Shown: positions 50,993 to 60,000, counted from the first letter of the stretch. The stretch: DNA of 64,000 nt from Veillonella sp. VA137 (GCF_003992015.1 NZ_RQVK01000004.1:62001-126000); one strand, 5' to 3'. Notes: generated by a model not told the origin, from the letters alone. Made by a program: numbers and translations.

Positions 50993-51004
50993 TAATTTGC
51001 TTAT

Positions 51005-51313
51005 TTATAAAATTCCTATGACATTCCAATTATCTCTATGAATGCCAATAATTATAACTTCTTTTTTATCTTCATCAATATAATAATAAATTGCATATTT
51101 TTTTATCAAGTGCCTATAAAGTCCAGGAAACTCTATCGGATCAAATATCCGATTTCTATATGGAAAGACTTCCAAAGAATCAATTGCTTTTTCAATACTC
51201 ATTAAGATATTTTTAGCCGCGATGGGGTTATATAATGTATTAGTGATATAATGAACAATCTCTTTTAACTGCTTTTTAACTCACCTATTGATTCGTACTC
51301 GATAGGTTCCCAT
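51005..51313 (-). pseudogene. RelE/ParE toxin gene with in-frame TGA at codon 11
   Basis: The frame from the ATG at 51313 reads MGTYRVRINR, TGA (51281-51283), then VKKQLKEIVHYITNTLYNPI and on to the stop at 51005. Without the TGA it would be a normal 102-residue RelE/ParE toxin: AAKNILMSIEKAIDSLEVFP and YAIYYYIDEDKKEVIIIGIH fit the family. GAGG lies 6 bases before the ATG, overlapping the antitoxin end. The only later ATG (51202) would lose the first helix region. I read it as an inactivated toxin. TGA readthrough or a sequencing error is the alternative. Confidence 0.78.
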
Positions 51314-51314
51314 A

Positions 51315-51497
51315 TTAAACCTCTGCCAGCAATCCTTTAATGACTTCGCGAGCATCATAAGTCTCATCATTATCATGTATACTCACTTGATAACTTTCAC
51401 GTAAACATTTGTACAATTCTTCTTTAGTTAATTGTTGTAACGATTTCGGCTTTTCCACGTTTACACTAAGATTTAGTTTTCTTGCAGTAGCTTCCAT
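51315..51497 (-). CDS. Antitoxin of a RelE/ParE-type pair
   Basis: The 60-residue protein lies one base ahead of the toxin start, the usual order and spacing. The N-terminal half (ARKLNLSVNVEKPKSLQQL) is likely to be the dimerisation part, with a C-terminal helix (AREVIKGLLAEV) for toxin binding. GAGGTG precedes the ATG. I cannot assign a Pfam family with certainty. It stays intact whereas its toxin is broken, which is the tolerated direction of decay. Confidence 0.7.
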   Translation of the reverse strand: MEATARKLNLSVNVEKPKSLQQLTKEELYKCLRESYQVSIHDNDETYDAREVIKGLLAEV

Positions 51498-51604
51498 ACT
51501 ATCACCTCGCTTACTATGGATATAAAATATATGATACCTTTATTATATACCATTTTTACAATATTGGTAATAAAAACTACGACTTTTACAATGATTTACC
51601 ATAA

Positions 51605-51640
51605 CAAAAAAACTGACATACTCTAAGAGCATGCCAGCTT
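51605..51640 (-). terminator. Terminator of fba
   Basis: CTGGCATGCTC and GAGTATGTCAG pair on the minus strand with G-T wobbles, followed by seven T. Confidence 0.75.
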
Positions 51641-51653
51641 TTCTCAAATCAAA

Positions 51654-52583
51654 TTAAATTTTGTTGTTGCAACCTAATACATTTTTAATTTTATGTTGCA
51701 CCATTGCTTGGATCGCCTCACGGCCAGGTCCCAAGTATTTACGAGGATCAAACTCAGCAGGATTGTTTGCTAATACTTCACGAATGCTTGCCGTCATCGC
51801 TAAGCGCAAGTCTGTGTCGATGTTAATTTTGCACACTGCCATTGTGGCTGCTTTACGAAGCATATCTTCAGGCACCCCTTGTGCGCCTGGGATAGCACCA
51901 CCAAAGGAGTTACATTTTTCAACGAATGCTTGTGGTACAGAAGATGCACCATGCAATACGATTGGGAAGTTCGGCAACAATTCGCCTACTCGTTGTAAAC
52001 GGTCAAAGTCTAAGTATGGAGTGCCTTTGAATTTATAAGCCCCATGGCTTGTACCAATAGCAATCGCCAAGGAGTCAACCCCTGTTAAACGAACAAATTC
52101 AGAGGCTTCCTCTGGATCGGTAAACAACGCATCTTTTTCGCTAACGTTTACATCATCTTCCACACCTGCTAAACGTCCTAATTCACCTTCTACTACAACG
52201 CCATGTTTATGAGCATATTCCACTACACGAGCAGTTAACTCTACATTTTTTTCAAAAGGATGTTTAGAACCATCAATCATAACGGAAGTAAAGCCGCTGT
52301 CGATGCAATCTTTACAAATTTCAAAATCATCACCGTGGTCCAAATGCAAAGCGATAGGAAGATCTGTATCGATTAAGGCAGCTTCCACCAATTTTGTTAA
52401 ATACACAGGCTTAGCATATTTACGAGCCCCTGCAGATACTTGCAAGATTAATGGAGCTTGCTCTACCTTTGCCGCATCCACAATACCTTGGATAATTTCC
52501 ATGTCGTTTACATTGAACGCACCAATGGCATAGCCGCCAACATAGGCTTTCTCAAACATCTCTTTCGTAGATACTAATGGCAT
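51654..52583 (-). CDS. fba: Class II fructose-bisphosphate aldolase
   Basis: The 309-residue zinc enzyme splits fructose 1,6-bisphosphate. LHLDHGDDFEICKDCIDSGF holds the catalytic Asp and a zinc His, VEGELGRLAGVEDDV the second metal region, and IGTSHGAYKFKG and VLHGASSVPQ the remaining zinc and phosphate sites. AAGGAGG precedes the ATG. It lies away from the other glycolytic genes as a single unit. Confidence 0.97.
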   Translation of the reverse strand: MPLVSTKEMFEKAYVGGYAIGAFNVNDMEIIQGIVDAAKVEQAPLILQVSAGARKYAKPVYLTKLVEAALIDTDLPIALHLDHGDDFEICKDCIDSGFTSVMIDGSKHPFEKNVELTARVVEYAHKHGVVVEGELGRLAGVEDDVNVSEKDALFTDPEEASEFVRLTGVDSLAIAIGTSHGAYKFKGTPYLDFDRLQRVGELLPNFPIVLHGASSVPQAFVEKCNSFGGAIPGAQGVPEDMLRKAATMAVCKINIDTDLRLAMTASIREVLANNPAEFDPRKYLGPGREAIQAMVQHKIKNVLGCNNKI

Positions 52584-52782
52584 AATGGGCCTCCTTGTAG
52601 TATATAATTAAATACATTATTAATGACTATATATTGTTATTATACCGTATCTACTAGAGCGATTCAAGAAAAATCTATATTCTCAAAGGTTGTCAATATG
52701 ATTGAGAACATGCCTATTCTATGGTACAATTAAAAGTAAGTCTTTCATAGATTCAATCGAATCTTTCAGTATAGGAGATATC

Positions 52783-54339
52783 ATGGTTAATCGATTTTTA
52801 CAGGGTACGCTCATCTTGACGATTGCGGGATTTGTGGTGAAAGCTATTGGTAGCTTGAACTGGATTTTCTTATCCCGTGTTCTCAGCGGTGAGGGTATCG
52901 GTATCTACCAAATGGCATTTCCAGCGTACTTATTGGCGTTGCAGCTATCCAGCGCAGGAATTCCTATTGCCATTTCTATTATGACCGCAGAAAAATTAGC
53001 AAAACACGATTTACTGGGAGCCAAGAAAGTATTTTCTATTTCTTTCAAAATGCTATTTGTTCTCGGTCTATTGTTCAGTATTGCCGTCTATGGCTCTGCC
53101 CAATGGCTTATTGACATTAATTTCATTACAGACCCTAGGGCATACTATTCATTAATCGCTCTATCACCTGCGGTATTCTTTGTCACCCTTATTTCTTGCT
53201 ATCGTGGCTACTTACAAGGTTGGCAAATGATGACACCTACGGCTATTAGCCAAATTGTAGAACAGTTACTACGTGTTGTAGTGATGCTGGGGGCGGCGTA
53301 TATCTTGCTTCCTTATGGATTAGATGTGGCTGCAGGTGGTGCTAGCTTGGGGGCAGGTATCGGCGCAATCGGTGCCTTAGTAGTACTTATGTACTATTAC
53401 TATCGCCTACCAAAACAATTAGACGAACCCATGATAACTACAGAACCACCTGAAAGTTCTAAGTCCATCATTCGTCGTTTAATCAACTTGTCCATTCCTA
53501 TCGCATTAGCTAGCATGATGTTACCCATCGTAGCCATGCTCGATGTGGCCATCATTCCACGGCGATTGATCGATATCGGATATCCACTCCACGAAGCGAC
53601 GGAGTTATACGGATATTTATCCGGTATGGCAGTACCTCTTATCAACTTAGCCACCATCATTACGGCAGCCATTGCCACGAGCATTGTGCCAGCTGTTTCC
53701 AATGCTGTGTCCATTAAGGATATCAAACAAGTCTACTATCGCACGGCAGGTTCCATGCGGTTAACCTTCGTAGCAACCATTCCTTTCACGGTGATGCTAT
53801 ACGTTTTGGCAGAACCAGTGGTATCCACTATTTATAACGCACCACGTGCTGCAGAAGCGACACAAATCTTAGCGTGGGCCATCTTCTTTTTAGGTCTTCA
53901 CCAAGTGACGACAGGTATCTTGCAAGGTTTAGGAAAACCACGCATTCCTGTTATCAACATGGGCATCGCAGCCATTGTGAAAGTCATCTTAAACTGGCAG
54001 TTAACAGCCATCCCAGCTTTAGGCATCGGTGGTGCTGCTTACGCCACTGTCGCCGACATTGGTTTTGCTGCCCTATTGAATCTTATCTGGATTCATCGCC
54101 ATACAGGCTACTTTATCGACCTTATCTTATTGGGTAAAAACATCATCTCCGCCTCCATCATGGGTGTGGCTATGTATTATTTCTATCCACTCTTACAAGG
54201 AAGCATCCCTACCTTCTTTAACATTATGATCACCGCTATCATAGGGGCACTTATCTATATAGCTATCATGATTGTACTGAAAGGTTTAAATAAAAACGAT
54301 GGAGCTCGATTACCTGTGGTGGGACGATTCTTTAGATAA
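52783..54339 (+). CDS. MOP-superfamily flippase, SpoVB/MurJ-like
   Basis: The 518-residue protein has about 14 membrane segments and the SpoVB/polysaccharide-synthase pattern: FLQGTLILTIAGFVVKAIG at the start, SRVLSGEGIGIYQMAFP, and SCYRGYLQGWQMMTPTAISQ. Members flip lipid-linked sugars such as lipid II or O-antigen units across the membrane. I start at MVNRFLQ, where AGGAGA lies 5 bases upstream; the 27-residue longer frame covers the promoter region. Despite the SpoVB likeness no sporulation gene is seen here, so a cell-wall or lipopolysaccharide role is likely. Confidence 0.88.
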   Translation: MVNRFLQGTLILTIAGFVVKAIGSLNWIFLSRVLSGEGIGIYQMAFPAYLLALQLSSAGIPIAISIMTAEKLAKHDLLGAKKVFSISFKMLFVLGLLFSIAVYGSAQWLIDINFITDPRAYYSLIALSPAVFFVTLISCYRGYLQGWQMMTPTAISQIVEQLLRVVVMLGAAYILLPYGLDVAAGGASLGAGIGAIGALVVLMYYYYRLPKQLDEPMITTEPPESSKSIIRRLINLSIPIALASMMLPIVAMLDVAIIPRRLIDIGYPLHEATELYGYLSGMAVPLINLATIITAAIATSIVPAVSNAVSIKDIKQVYYRTAGSMRLTFVATIPFTVMLYVLAEPVVSTIYNAPRAAEATQILAWAIFFLGLHQVTTGILQGLGKPRIPVINMGIAAIVKVILNWQLTAIPALGIGGAAYATVADIGFAALLNLIWIHRHTGYFIDLILLGKNIISASIMGVAMYYFYPLLQGSIPTFFNIMITAIIGALIYIAIMIVLKGLNKNDGARLPVVGRFFR

Positions 54340-54394
54340 TTGAATATCGGCATTAGTGGAATAGATGTTAGATTATTCCATATGAATAGAGCAA

Positions 54395-54428
54395 AATACC
54401 CTTGAATGATACTGTTCAAGGGTATTTG
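54395..54428 (+). terminator. Terminator of the flippase gene
   Basis: AAATACCCTTGAA and TTCAAGGGTATTT form a 13-bp stem on the plus strand, about 55 bases after the stop. Confidence 0.8.
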
Positions 54429-54522
54429 TATATAGTTTACTATATTGCTAGCGCATTCATGGACCACTCTCTACAAGCGCCATAAATACGACACTTTCAG
54501 TATGTCTTGTCAGTTCAATTGC

Positions 54523-54553
54523 AAAAAAGAACAGCCCCAAAGGACTGTTCTTC
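54523..54553 (-). terminator. Terminator of the infC operon
   Basis: AAGAACAG and CTGTTCTT pair on the minus strand with a CCTTTGGGG region as inner part, followed by six T, about 40 bases after rplT. Confidence 0.85.
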
Positions 54554-54591
54554 TATACGCAACCTATTCTATAGGTCATTATCTATTTGTC

Positions 54592-54942
54592 TTACGCGTT
54601 TTTAGCGATTTCAACTAATTTTGCGAATGCAGCTGCATCATGCACTGCCAAGTCAGCCAACATTTTACGGTTGATTTCCACGCCAGCTTTTGTTAAACCA
54701 GCGATGAAACGGCTGTAGGATAAACCATTGATACGGCTTGCTGCATTGATACGAGCGATCCATAATTTACGGAACTCACGTTTTTTAGCACGACGGTCAC
54801 GACGAGCATAGTATAATGCTTTCATTACGGATTCGTTTGCTTTTTTGAATAAGCGAGAACGTGTACCGCGGTAACCTTTAGCTAATTTTAAGATTTTTTT
54901 ATGACGTGCATGCGCTGTTACGCCTGTTTTTACTCTTGCCAT
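54592..54942 (-). CDS. rplT: 50S ribosomal protein L20
   Basis: The 116-residue basic protein begins with [20 protein letters not shown] and contains [16 protein letters not shown], as L20 does. It binds 23S rRNA early in assembly and, in Bacillus, the leader of its own operon to stop transcription. AGGAGG precedes the ATG. It is the last gene of infC-rpmI-rplT. Confidence 0.98.
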   Translation of the reverse strand: MARVKTGVTAHARHKKILKLAKGYRGTRSRLFKKANESVMKALYYARRDRRAKKREFRKLWIARINAASRINGLSYSRFIAGLTKAGVEINRKMLADLAVHDAAAFAKLVEIAKNA

Positions 54943-54989
54943 TATTGTATTCCTCCAATATCGTTATATATTACTAAAATATTTGCATC

Positions 54990-55187
54990 TTATGCGTATG
55001 GTAAGCATTTCACTACGCGTTTGTAGTCAGATTTGCTAACCAATGTAGCTTTACGAAGATTACGTTTACGTGCTGGAGATTTTTTCTCTAAGATATGGCT
55101 TTTGAAAGCTTTTGCACGTTTGAATTCACCACTACCTGTTACTTGGAAACGTTTAGCCGCTGCGCGACGAGTTTTAATCTTTGGCAT
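54990..55187 (-). CDS. rpmI: 50S ribosomal protein L35
   Basis: The 65-residue protein starts with [20 protein letters not shown] and ends with the KCLPYA tail typical of L35. AGGAGG lies 7 bases before the ATG, overlapping the infC stop region. Confidence 0.98.
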   Translation of the reverse strand: MPKIKTRRAAAKRFQVTGSGEFKRAKAFKSHILEKKSPARKRNLRKATLVSKSDYKRVVKCLPYA

Positions 55188-55198
55188 TATTCTTCCTC

Positions 55199-55714
55199 CT
55201 AATTACCTTTTTTAGCTAAAATCATTGTCATGTTTCGGCCTTCTAGTTTCGCTTCTTTTTCAACAACCGCTTGGTCAGTTAATTCACCAGCAAAACGAGT
55301 CAGCACATTAAGCCCCAATTCTGGGTGGCTCAATTCACGACCGCGGAACATGATCGTTACCTTAACTTTATTACCATCACCTAAGAATTTAGCTGCATTT
55401 TTAAGTTTTACATAAAAATCATGATCTTCGATGTGAGGACGAAGCTTAACTTCTTTCAATGTGAAAGTTTTTTGCTTCTTCTTTGCTTCTTTTTCGCGTT
55501 TTTGTTGCTCATAACGGTATTTACCATAGTTCATAATGCGACAAACTGGTGGTTTACCATTAGGGGCTACTTCTACTAGATCTAAATGTTGTTCTTCTGC
55601 CATAGCTAAAGCATCACGAACAGACATAATACCTAACTGATCATTATCTGCACTTACGACACGAACTTCGCGAGCACGGATCTCTTCATTAATACGCGGT
55701 GTATCTTTGCTAAT
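55199..55714 (-). CDS. infC: Translation initiation factor IF-3, AUU start
   Basis: The 171-residue protein has the N-domain ([20 protein letters not shown]) and C-domain ([27 protein letters not shown]) of IF-3. The only well-placed start is the ATT at 55714: GGAGGTGA lies 5-7 bases upstream, and the protein then begins [11 protein letters not shown] as in the family. The ATG 81 bases upstream would place its coding part across an attenuator hairpin. A rare AUU start, as in E. coli infC, lets IF-3 control its own translation. Confidence 0.9.
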   Translation of the reverse strand: MSKDTPRINEEIRAREVRVVSADNDQLGIMSVRDALAMAEEQHLDLVEVAPNGKPPVCRIMNYGKYRYEQQKREKEAKKKQKTFTLKEVKLRPHIEDHDFYVKLKNAAKFLGDGNKVKVTIMFRGRELSHPELGLNVLTRFAGELTDQAVVEKEAKLEGRNMTMILAKKGN

Positions 55715-55735
55715 ACTAGTCACCTCCAAAGGGAT

Positions 55736-55827
55736 AAAAAAATCGGATGGCACAAGGCCATCCGAGCATAGTTTGTAACTATCTGTACCCAACATTTCAT
55801 GACATTAGGTGAGAAGCGGATGGCTTC
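55736..55827 (-). promoter_or_regulatory. infC leader attenuator (L20-leader type)
   Basis: On the minus strand CGGATGGC-CTTGT-GCCATCCG is followed by ATTTTTTT, a full terminator just ahead of the infC ribosome site (55736-55764). Upstream, AGAAGC-CATCC-GCTTCT (55811-55828) exposes a second GCCATCCG, which can pair with the first arm of the terminator and so prevent it. This is the architecture of the L20-controlled leader of Bacillus. The L20 binding site itself I cannot verify. Confidence 0.75.
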
Positions 55828-55846
55828 TACTTGTTAATACTCCATT

Positions 55847-55875
55847 AGTATACGTTATTAAGGTCTATTTGTCAA
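55847..55875 (-). promoter_or_regulatory. infC operon promoter
   Basis: TTGACA, 17 bases, TATACT on the minus strand, with transcription starting near 55840 and a leader of about 125 bases. The remaining bases to 56030 hold the terminator of the next operon and nothing else I recognise. Confidence 0.85.
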
Positions 55876-55981
55876 GGATTATCCCTTTAACTTTATATAT
55901 TATCTATAACTTTGTAGCAATATACTTTGCATAAATTACTAATAGGTTATACAGTAAAAAATACCTTCATACAACTCCGAT

Positions 55982-56010
55982 AAAAAGGCCCTCCCGAAGG
56001 AGAGCCTTTT
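55982..56010 (-). terminator. Terminator of pyruvate:ferredoxin oxidoreductase
   Basis: AAAAGGC-CTCC and GGAG-GCCTTTT pair on the minus strand around CTTCGGGA-like loop bases, with a T tract following, 20 bases after the stop. Confidence 0.85.
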
Positions 56011-56030
56011 CATATTACATTCGCTATTGA

Positions 56031-59000
56031 TTAGCCTTGTAATTCGTCTTCAAAACCTTTTTGTAAACGAACATAAGATTGACGGCGTTCTTTAGCTAAT
56101 TGTTTGTTGATTTCTAACAATTCTTTGCTCATTGCAGGAACTGCTTTACCCAAAGATGTGTAACGAACTTCTTTTCCTAAGAAGGAATCGAATAATTCGT
56201 AATCAGGTTCTTTGGAATCAAGGCTGAATGGGTTTTTGCCTTGTGCTTTTAATGCTGGGTTGTAACGGTATAGATCCCAGTAACCGGATGCAACAGCTTG
56301 TTTAGTTTCAGCTTGTGCATTACCCATACCACCTTTGATACCATGGTTGATACATGGAGCGTAAGCGATGATTAGGGATGGACCTGGATATGCTTCAGCT
56401 TCTGCCAATGCTTTCATCAATTGGTTCATGTCAGCACCCATACCAACTTGAGCCACATAGATGTTGCCATATGTCATAGCGATCATGCCAAGGTCTTTTT
56501 TGTTTGTACGTTTACCTTGCGCAGCGAATTGAGCAACTGCACCTACGCGAGTAGATTTAGATGCTTGACCGCCAGTGTTGGAGTATACTTCTGTATCGAA
56601 TACGAATACGTTAACGTCTTCGCCGGAAGCCAATACATGGTCAAGACCACCGAAACCGATATCGTATGCCCAACCGTCACCACCGAAGATCCATTGGGAA
56701 CGTTTTACAAGGTATTGTTTTTTAGCCAATACTTCTTTTACAGCTTCTGTTTGTTCTACTTTGGAAAGAGCATCGATTACTGCTTTAGCGCGGTCACGAG
56801 TACCTTCGCCTTGAAGACGTTTTTCTAACCATAAGTCAAGAACTTGTTTTGTTGCTTCATCAGCAGTTTCAGCGATGGAAGCTACAGTGTCAGCTAATTG
56901 TGTACGGATTTTTTCAGTACCGATGAACATACCGTAACCGAACTCAGCGTTATCCTCGAATAAGGAGTTAGCCCAAGCAGGACCTTGGCCTTGTTGGTTT
57001 TTAGTGTATGGAGATGCTGGCATAGATGCACCCCAGATAGAGGAACAACCTGTTGCATTGGCAATCATCATACGGTCACCAAACAATTGAGTAATCAATT
57101 TAGCGTATGGAGTTTCACCACAACCTGCGCAAGCGCCGGAGAACTCAAGCAATGGAGTTTTGAATTGGGAACCTTTAACAGTTTCTTGTTTCATTGGGTG
57201 AGATTTAGTTGGTAATGCTACACCATAATCCCAAGCTGGAGCAAATTCTAATTCGCCATCGATAGGGCGCATTTCAATTGCTTTTCCTTTAGGAGCTGGA
57301 CAGATGTTTACGCAGTTACCGCAACCCAAGCAGTCTAATGGAGATACTGCAATACGGAATTGCAATTCGCCTTTTGTCATCATTTCTGGAATTGTTTCGA
57401 AGTTTTCTGGACCTGCTGCTGCTTCTTCTGCTGTCGCTAATACAGGACGGATAGTCGCATGTGGACATACGAAGGAACATTGGTTACATTGGATACAGTT
57501 TTCTTTGATCCAGTGAGGAACGAATAATGCGGCACCACGTTTTTCGAATGCTGCAGTACCAGAAGGTAATGTACCATCTTCATAACCTGTGAAAGCAGAT
57601 ACTGGTAAGTCATAACCAGCTTGTGCATTAACAGGTTTAGCAATGTTAGCTACATAACTTGGGCAAGTTGTGCAAGAAGATTTTTCGAAAGTATCTTCGG
57701 AGTCTTTTGCATCTTTCCATTCTGCTGGAACGTCTACTTTTACAAGAGCTCCTACACCTTGGTCAACGGCTTCGTTATTCATTGCAACAACGTCTGCACC
57801 TTTTTTACCATATGTTTTTTCAATGGAGTCTTTTAAATATTCTACTGCTTTGTCGATAGGAATGATTGTATCTTCAGTCAATTTGAAGAACGCAGCTTGT
57901 GTAACCATGTTGATACGGCCACCCAAACCAATTTCAGCTGCAATTTTCGCTGCATTGATGATGTAGAAGTTCAATTCTTTTTCAGCAATTGTACGGCGAA
58001 GTTTTGCAGGTAATTTTTCTGCTAATTCTTCTGGAGACCAAGTACAGTTCAATAAGAATGTACCGCCATGTTTAATACCACGAAGAAGATCATATTCATG
58101 TACATAAGATTGACGATGACAAGCGATAAATTCTGGTTCAGTTACCAAGTATGGTTTGTTGATTGGATTTTTACCAAAACGTAAGTGAGACATTGTCACA
58201 CCACCAGATTTTTTGGAGTCATAGTCGAAGTATGCTTGTGCATACATATCTGTATGGTCACCGATGATTTTGATAGCAGATTTGTTAGCACCTACAGTTC
58301 CGTCAGAACCGAAGCCCCAGAATTTACATCCAGTCAAACCTTCAGTTTTTACGGATACGCCTTCAGCACGGTTTAAGGACAAGTTAGTTACATCGTCATT
58401 GATACCCAATGTGAAGAAACGTTTGCCAGCTTCTGCTAACATGTTATCATATACTGCTACAAGGTCAGCTGGGATTACGTCTTTAGAAGAAAGACCATAA
58501 CGACCGCCGAATACTTTAGCATTGATATTGTGTTGAACAAGTGCTGCTTGAACGTCTAAGAATAAAGGTTCCGCTAATGCACCTGGCTCTTTTGTACGGT
58601 CTAATACTGCTACGCGTTCTACAGTTTTTGGAAGAGCCGCTACAAAACGATCTGTCGCGAATGGACGGAATAAGTGTACTTGTACGAAACCAACTTTACG
58701 GCCTTGTGCACGTAAGTAATCTACAGTTTCAGTAGCTACTTGTGCAGAGGAACCCATTGTTACGATTACGTCAGTTGCATCTTCAGCACCATAGTAGTTA
58801 AACAATTGGTAGTTACGACCAGTGATTTTGTTGATTTCATGCATGTAATGTTCTACTACATTTGGAACTTCTAAGTAGAATGGGTTAGAAGCTTCACGAT
58901 GTTGGAAGTAGATATCAGGGTTTTCAGCAGTACCACGAGTTACAGGAGCATCTGGGTTCAACGCACGTTGACGGAATGCTTCTAAAGCGTCTTGGTCTAC

Positions 59001-59579
59001 TAAAGGTTTTAATTCATCATATTCTAATACTTCGATTTTTTGGATTTCGTGAGAAGTACGGAAACCGTCGAAGAAGTTGATGAAAGGAACGCGAGTTTTT
59101 AACGCTGTTAAATGCGCAACTGGAGCAAGATCCATAACTTCTTGTACAGAGGATTCTGCTAACATAGCACAACCAGCAGCACGAGCTGCCATAACGTCTT
59201 GATGGTCACCAAAGATAGACAATGCTTGCGCTGCGATAGCACGAGCTGCTACGTGGAATACACCTGGAAGTAACTCACCAGACACTTTGTACAAGTTAGG
59301 TAACATTAATAATAGACCTTGAGAAGATGTGAACGTAGTTGTCAATGCGCCCGCTTGTAAAGAACCGTGAACTGCTGCTGCAGCGCCGGCTTCGGATTGC
59401 ATTTCAACAACCTGTACAGTATGACCGAACAAGTTTTTACGACCTTGTCCTGCCCATTCATCCACATGTTCTGGCATTGGAGAAGATGGAGTGATAGGAT
59501 AAATCGCTGCCACTTCAGAAAAACCATACGCTACGTGAGCTGCAGCTTGGTTGCCGTCCATAGTTTTCATTTTACGCAT
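56031..59579 (-). CDS. nifJ: Pyruvate:ferredoxin (flavodoxin) oxidoreductase
   Basis: The 1182-residue single-chain enzyme converts pyruvate and CoA to acetyl-CoA, CO2 and reduced ferredoxin. It begins with the TPP-linked GNQAAAHVAYGFSEVAAIYP, and has the ferredoxin-like insert with two 4Fe-4S motifs (CIQCNQCSFVCPHA, CLGCGNCVNICPA), a CAGCGETPY cysteine pair and the thiamine site with IGFGGLDHVLASGED and SNTGGQASKS. GGAGG precedes the ATG with a somewhat long spacing. It is alone, with a divergent LysR gene 420 bases away. Oxygen-sensitive metabolism is implied. Confidence 0.98.
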   Translation of the reverse strand: MRKMKTMDGNQAAAHVAYGFSEVAAIYPITPSSPMPEHVDEWAGQGRKNLFGHTVQVVEMQSEAGAAAAVHGSLQAGALTTTFTSSQGLLLMLPNLYKVSGELLPGVFHVAARAIAAQALSIFGDHQDVMAARAAGCAMLAESSVQEVMDLAPVAHLTALKTRVPFINFFDGFRTSHEIQKIEVLEYDELKPLVDQDALEAFRQRALNPDAPVTRGTAENPDIYFQHREASNPFYLEVPNVVEHYMHEINKITGRNYQLFNYYGAEDATDVIVTMGSSAQVATETVDYLRAQGRKVGFVQVHLFRPFATDRFVAALPKTVERVAVLDRTKEPGALAEPLFLDVQAALVQHNINAKVFGGRYGLSSKDVIPADLVAVYDNMLAEAGKRFFTLGINDDVTNLSLNRAEGVSVKTEGLTGCKFWGFGSDGTVGANKSAIKIIGDHTDMYAQAYFDYDSKKSGGVTMSHLRFGKNPINKPYLVTEPEFIACHRQSYVHEYDLLRGIKHGGTFLLNCTWSPEELAEKLPAKLRRTIAEKELNFYIINAAKIAAEIGLGGRINMVTQAAFFKLTEDTIIPIDKAVEYLKDSIEKTYGKKGADVVAMNNEAVDQGVGALVKVDVPAEWKDAKDSEDTFEKSSCTTCPSYVANIAKPVNAQAGYDLPVSAFTGYEDGTLPSGTAAFEKRGAALFVPHWIKENCIQCNQCSFVCPHATIRPVLATAEEAAAGPENFETIPEMMTKGELQFRIAVSPLDCLGCGNCVNICPAPKGKAIEMRPIDGELEFAPAWDYGVALPTKSHPMKQETVKGSQFKTPLLEFSGACAGCGETPYAKLITQLFGDRMMIANATGCSSIWGASMPASPYTKNQQGQGPAWANSLFEDNAEFGYGMFIGTEKIRTQLADTVASIAETADEATKQVLDLWLEKRLQGEGTRDRAKAVIDALSKVEQTEAVKEVLAKKQYLVKRSQWIFGGDGWAYDIGFGGLDHVLASGEDVNVFVFDTEVYSNTGGQASKSTRVGAVAQFAAQGKRTNKKDLGMIAMTYGNIYVAQVGMGADMNQLMKALAEAEAYPGPSLIIAYAPCINHGIKGGMGNAQAETKQAVASGYWDLYRYNPALKAQGKNPFSLDSKEPDYELFDSFLGKEVRYTSLGKAVPAMSKELLEINKQLAKERRQSYVRLQKGFEDELQG

Positions 59580-59738
59580 GTTAAAATAGCCTCCTTACAG
59601 CAAATAAAAATTAACACTTGTAGTTACATACAAAATAGGGGGATGTATATAGACTCTTAGCCAAGCACTCGCTGGCCGAATCTTCCCCTCTGAGTATCAA
59701 AATGTTTTTGAAATATGAATCGTTTATTTCTAAAAAGA

Positions 59739-59753
59739 TTGCATATGTTGCAA
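59739..59753. promoter_or_regulatory. Candidate LysR-type operator
   Basis: TTGCA-TATGT-TGCAA is a perfect interrupted palindrome of the T-N11-A type favoured by LysR regulators, in the gap between nifJ and the divergent lysR gene. Confidence 0.5.
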
Positions 59754-59790
59754 AAATGTAATAATATATTAGTTATATAGTACCTCTTTG

Positions 59791-59828
59791 CAAATTTGTG
59801 AAGTAGCAACTCTACTTCGCAACAAATT
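59791..59828. repeat. Inverted repeat in the nifJ-lysR gap
   Basis: GAAGTAG-CAACT-CTACTTC forms the core and AATTTGT/ACAAATT the outer part. The word ACTTCGCAA occurs again at about 59868-59876. It could be a second operator or leader hairpin. The rest of the 420-base gap holds no open frame. Confidence 0.6.
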
Positions 59829-60000
59829 GATATAGCCTTATGGTTTCATTATACATTGAGAACGATAACTTCGCAATACCATATAGACTATATGCATTGC
59901 TAATTATGCGATTATCAATTTACATTTATACATGCATTGTTGCTCAAATAGCATACTAAAAAAGAGGACTTTTGTTATTACCATATTTAAGAGGTGCATT

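Larger units (their letters stand above)
50759..50995 (+). ncRNA. Putative tandem-repeat structured RNA, three 60-base units
   Basis: Transcription from the promoter at 50724 to the terminator at 50951-50992 would give an RNA of about 235 bases. It consists of three 60-base units. Each unit has a hairpin CGGTG-ATTCC-CACCG (50793, 50853 and 50913 starts), identical in all three. Unit junctions form CGATGTAT-GTATG-ATACATCG (50869-50889) and a wobble-bearing variant (50809-50829). The alternative is an 8-bp stem closing each unit, which uses the same arms. No frame has a good ribosome site. I do not recognise it as any known riboswitch or ribozyme. No coding function is visible, and the RNA nature is an inference from promoter, terminator and compatible base changes. 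Confidence 0.55.

Noticed and set aside
50621-50995. Repeat proteins read from the 60-bp units on both strands
   Set aside because: 60 is a multiple of three, so the frames stay open by chance; no ribosome site precedes them and both run through a terminator or into the pseudouridine synthase gene.
55715-55795. 27-residue N-terminal extension of IF-3
   Set aside because: It would translate the attenuator hairpin and has no ribosome site; the ATT start has a very good one.
56421-57966. Plus-strand frames opposite nifJ
   Set aside because: Shadows of a highly conserved gene.
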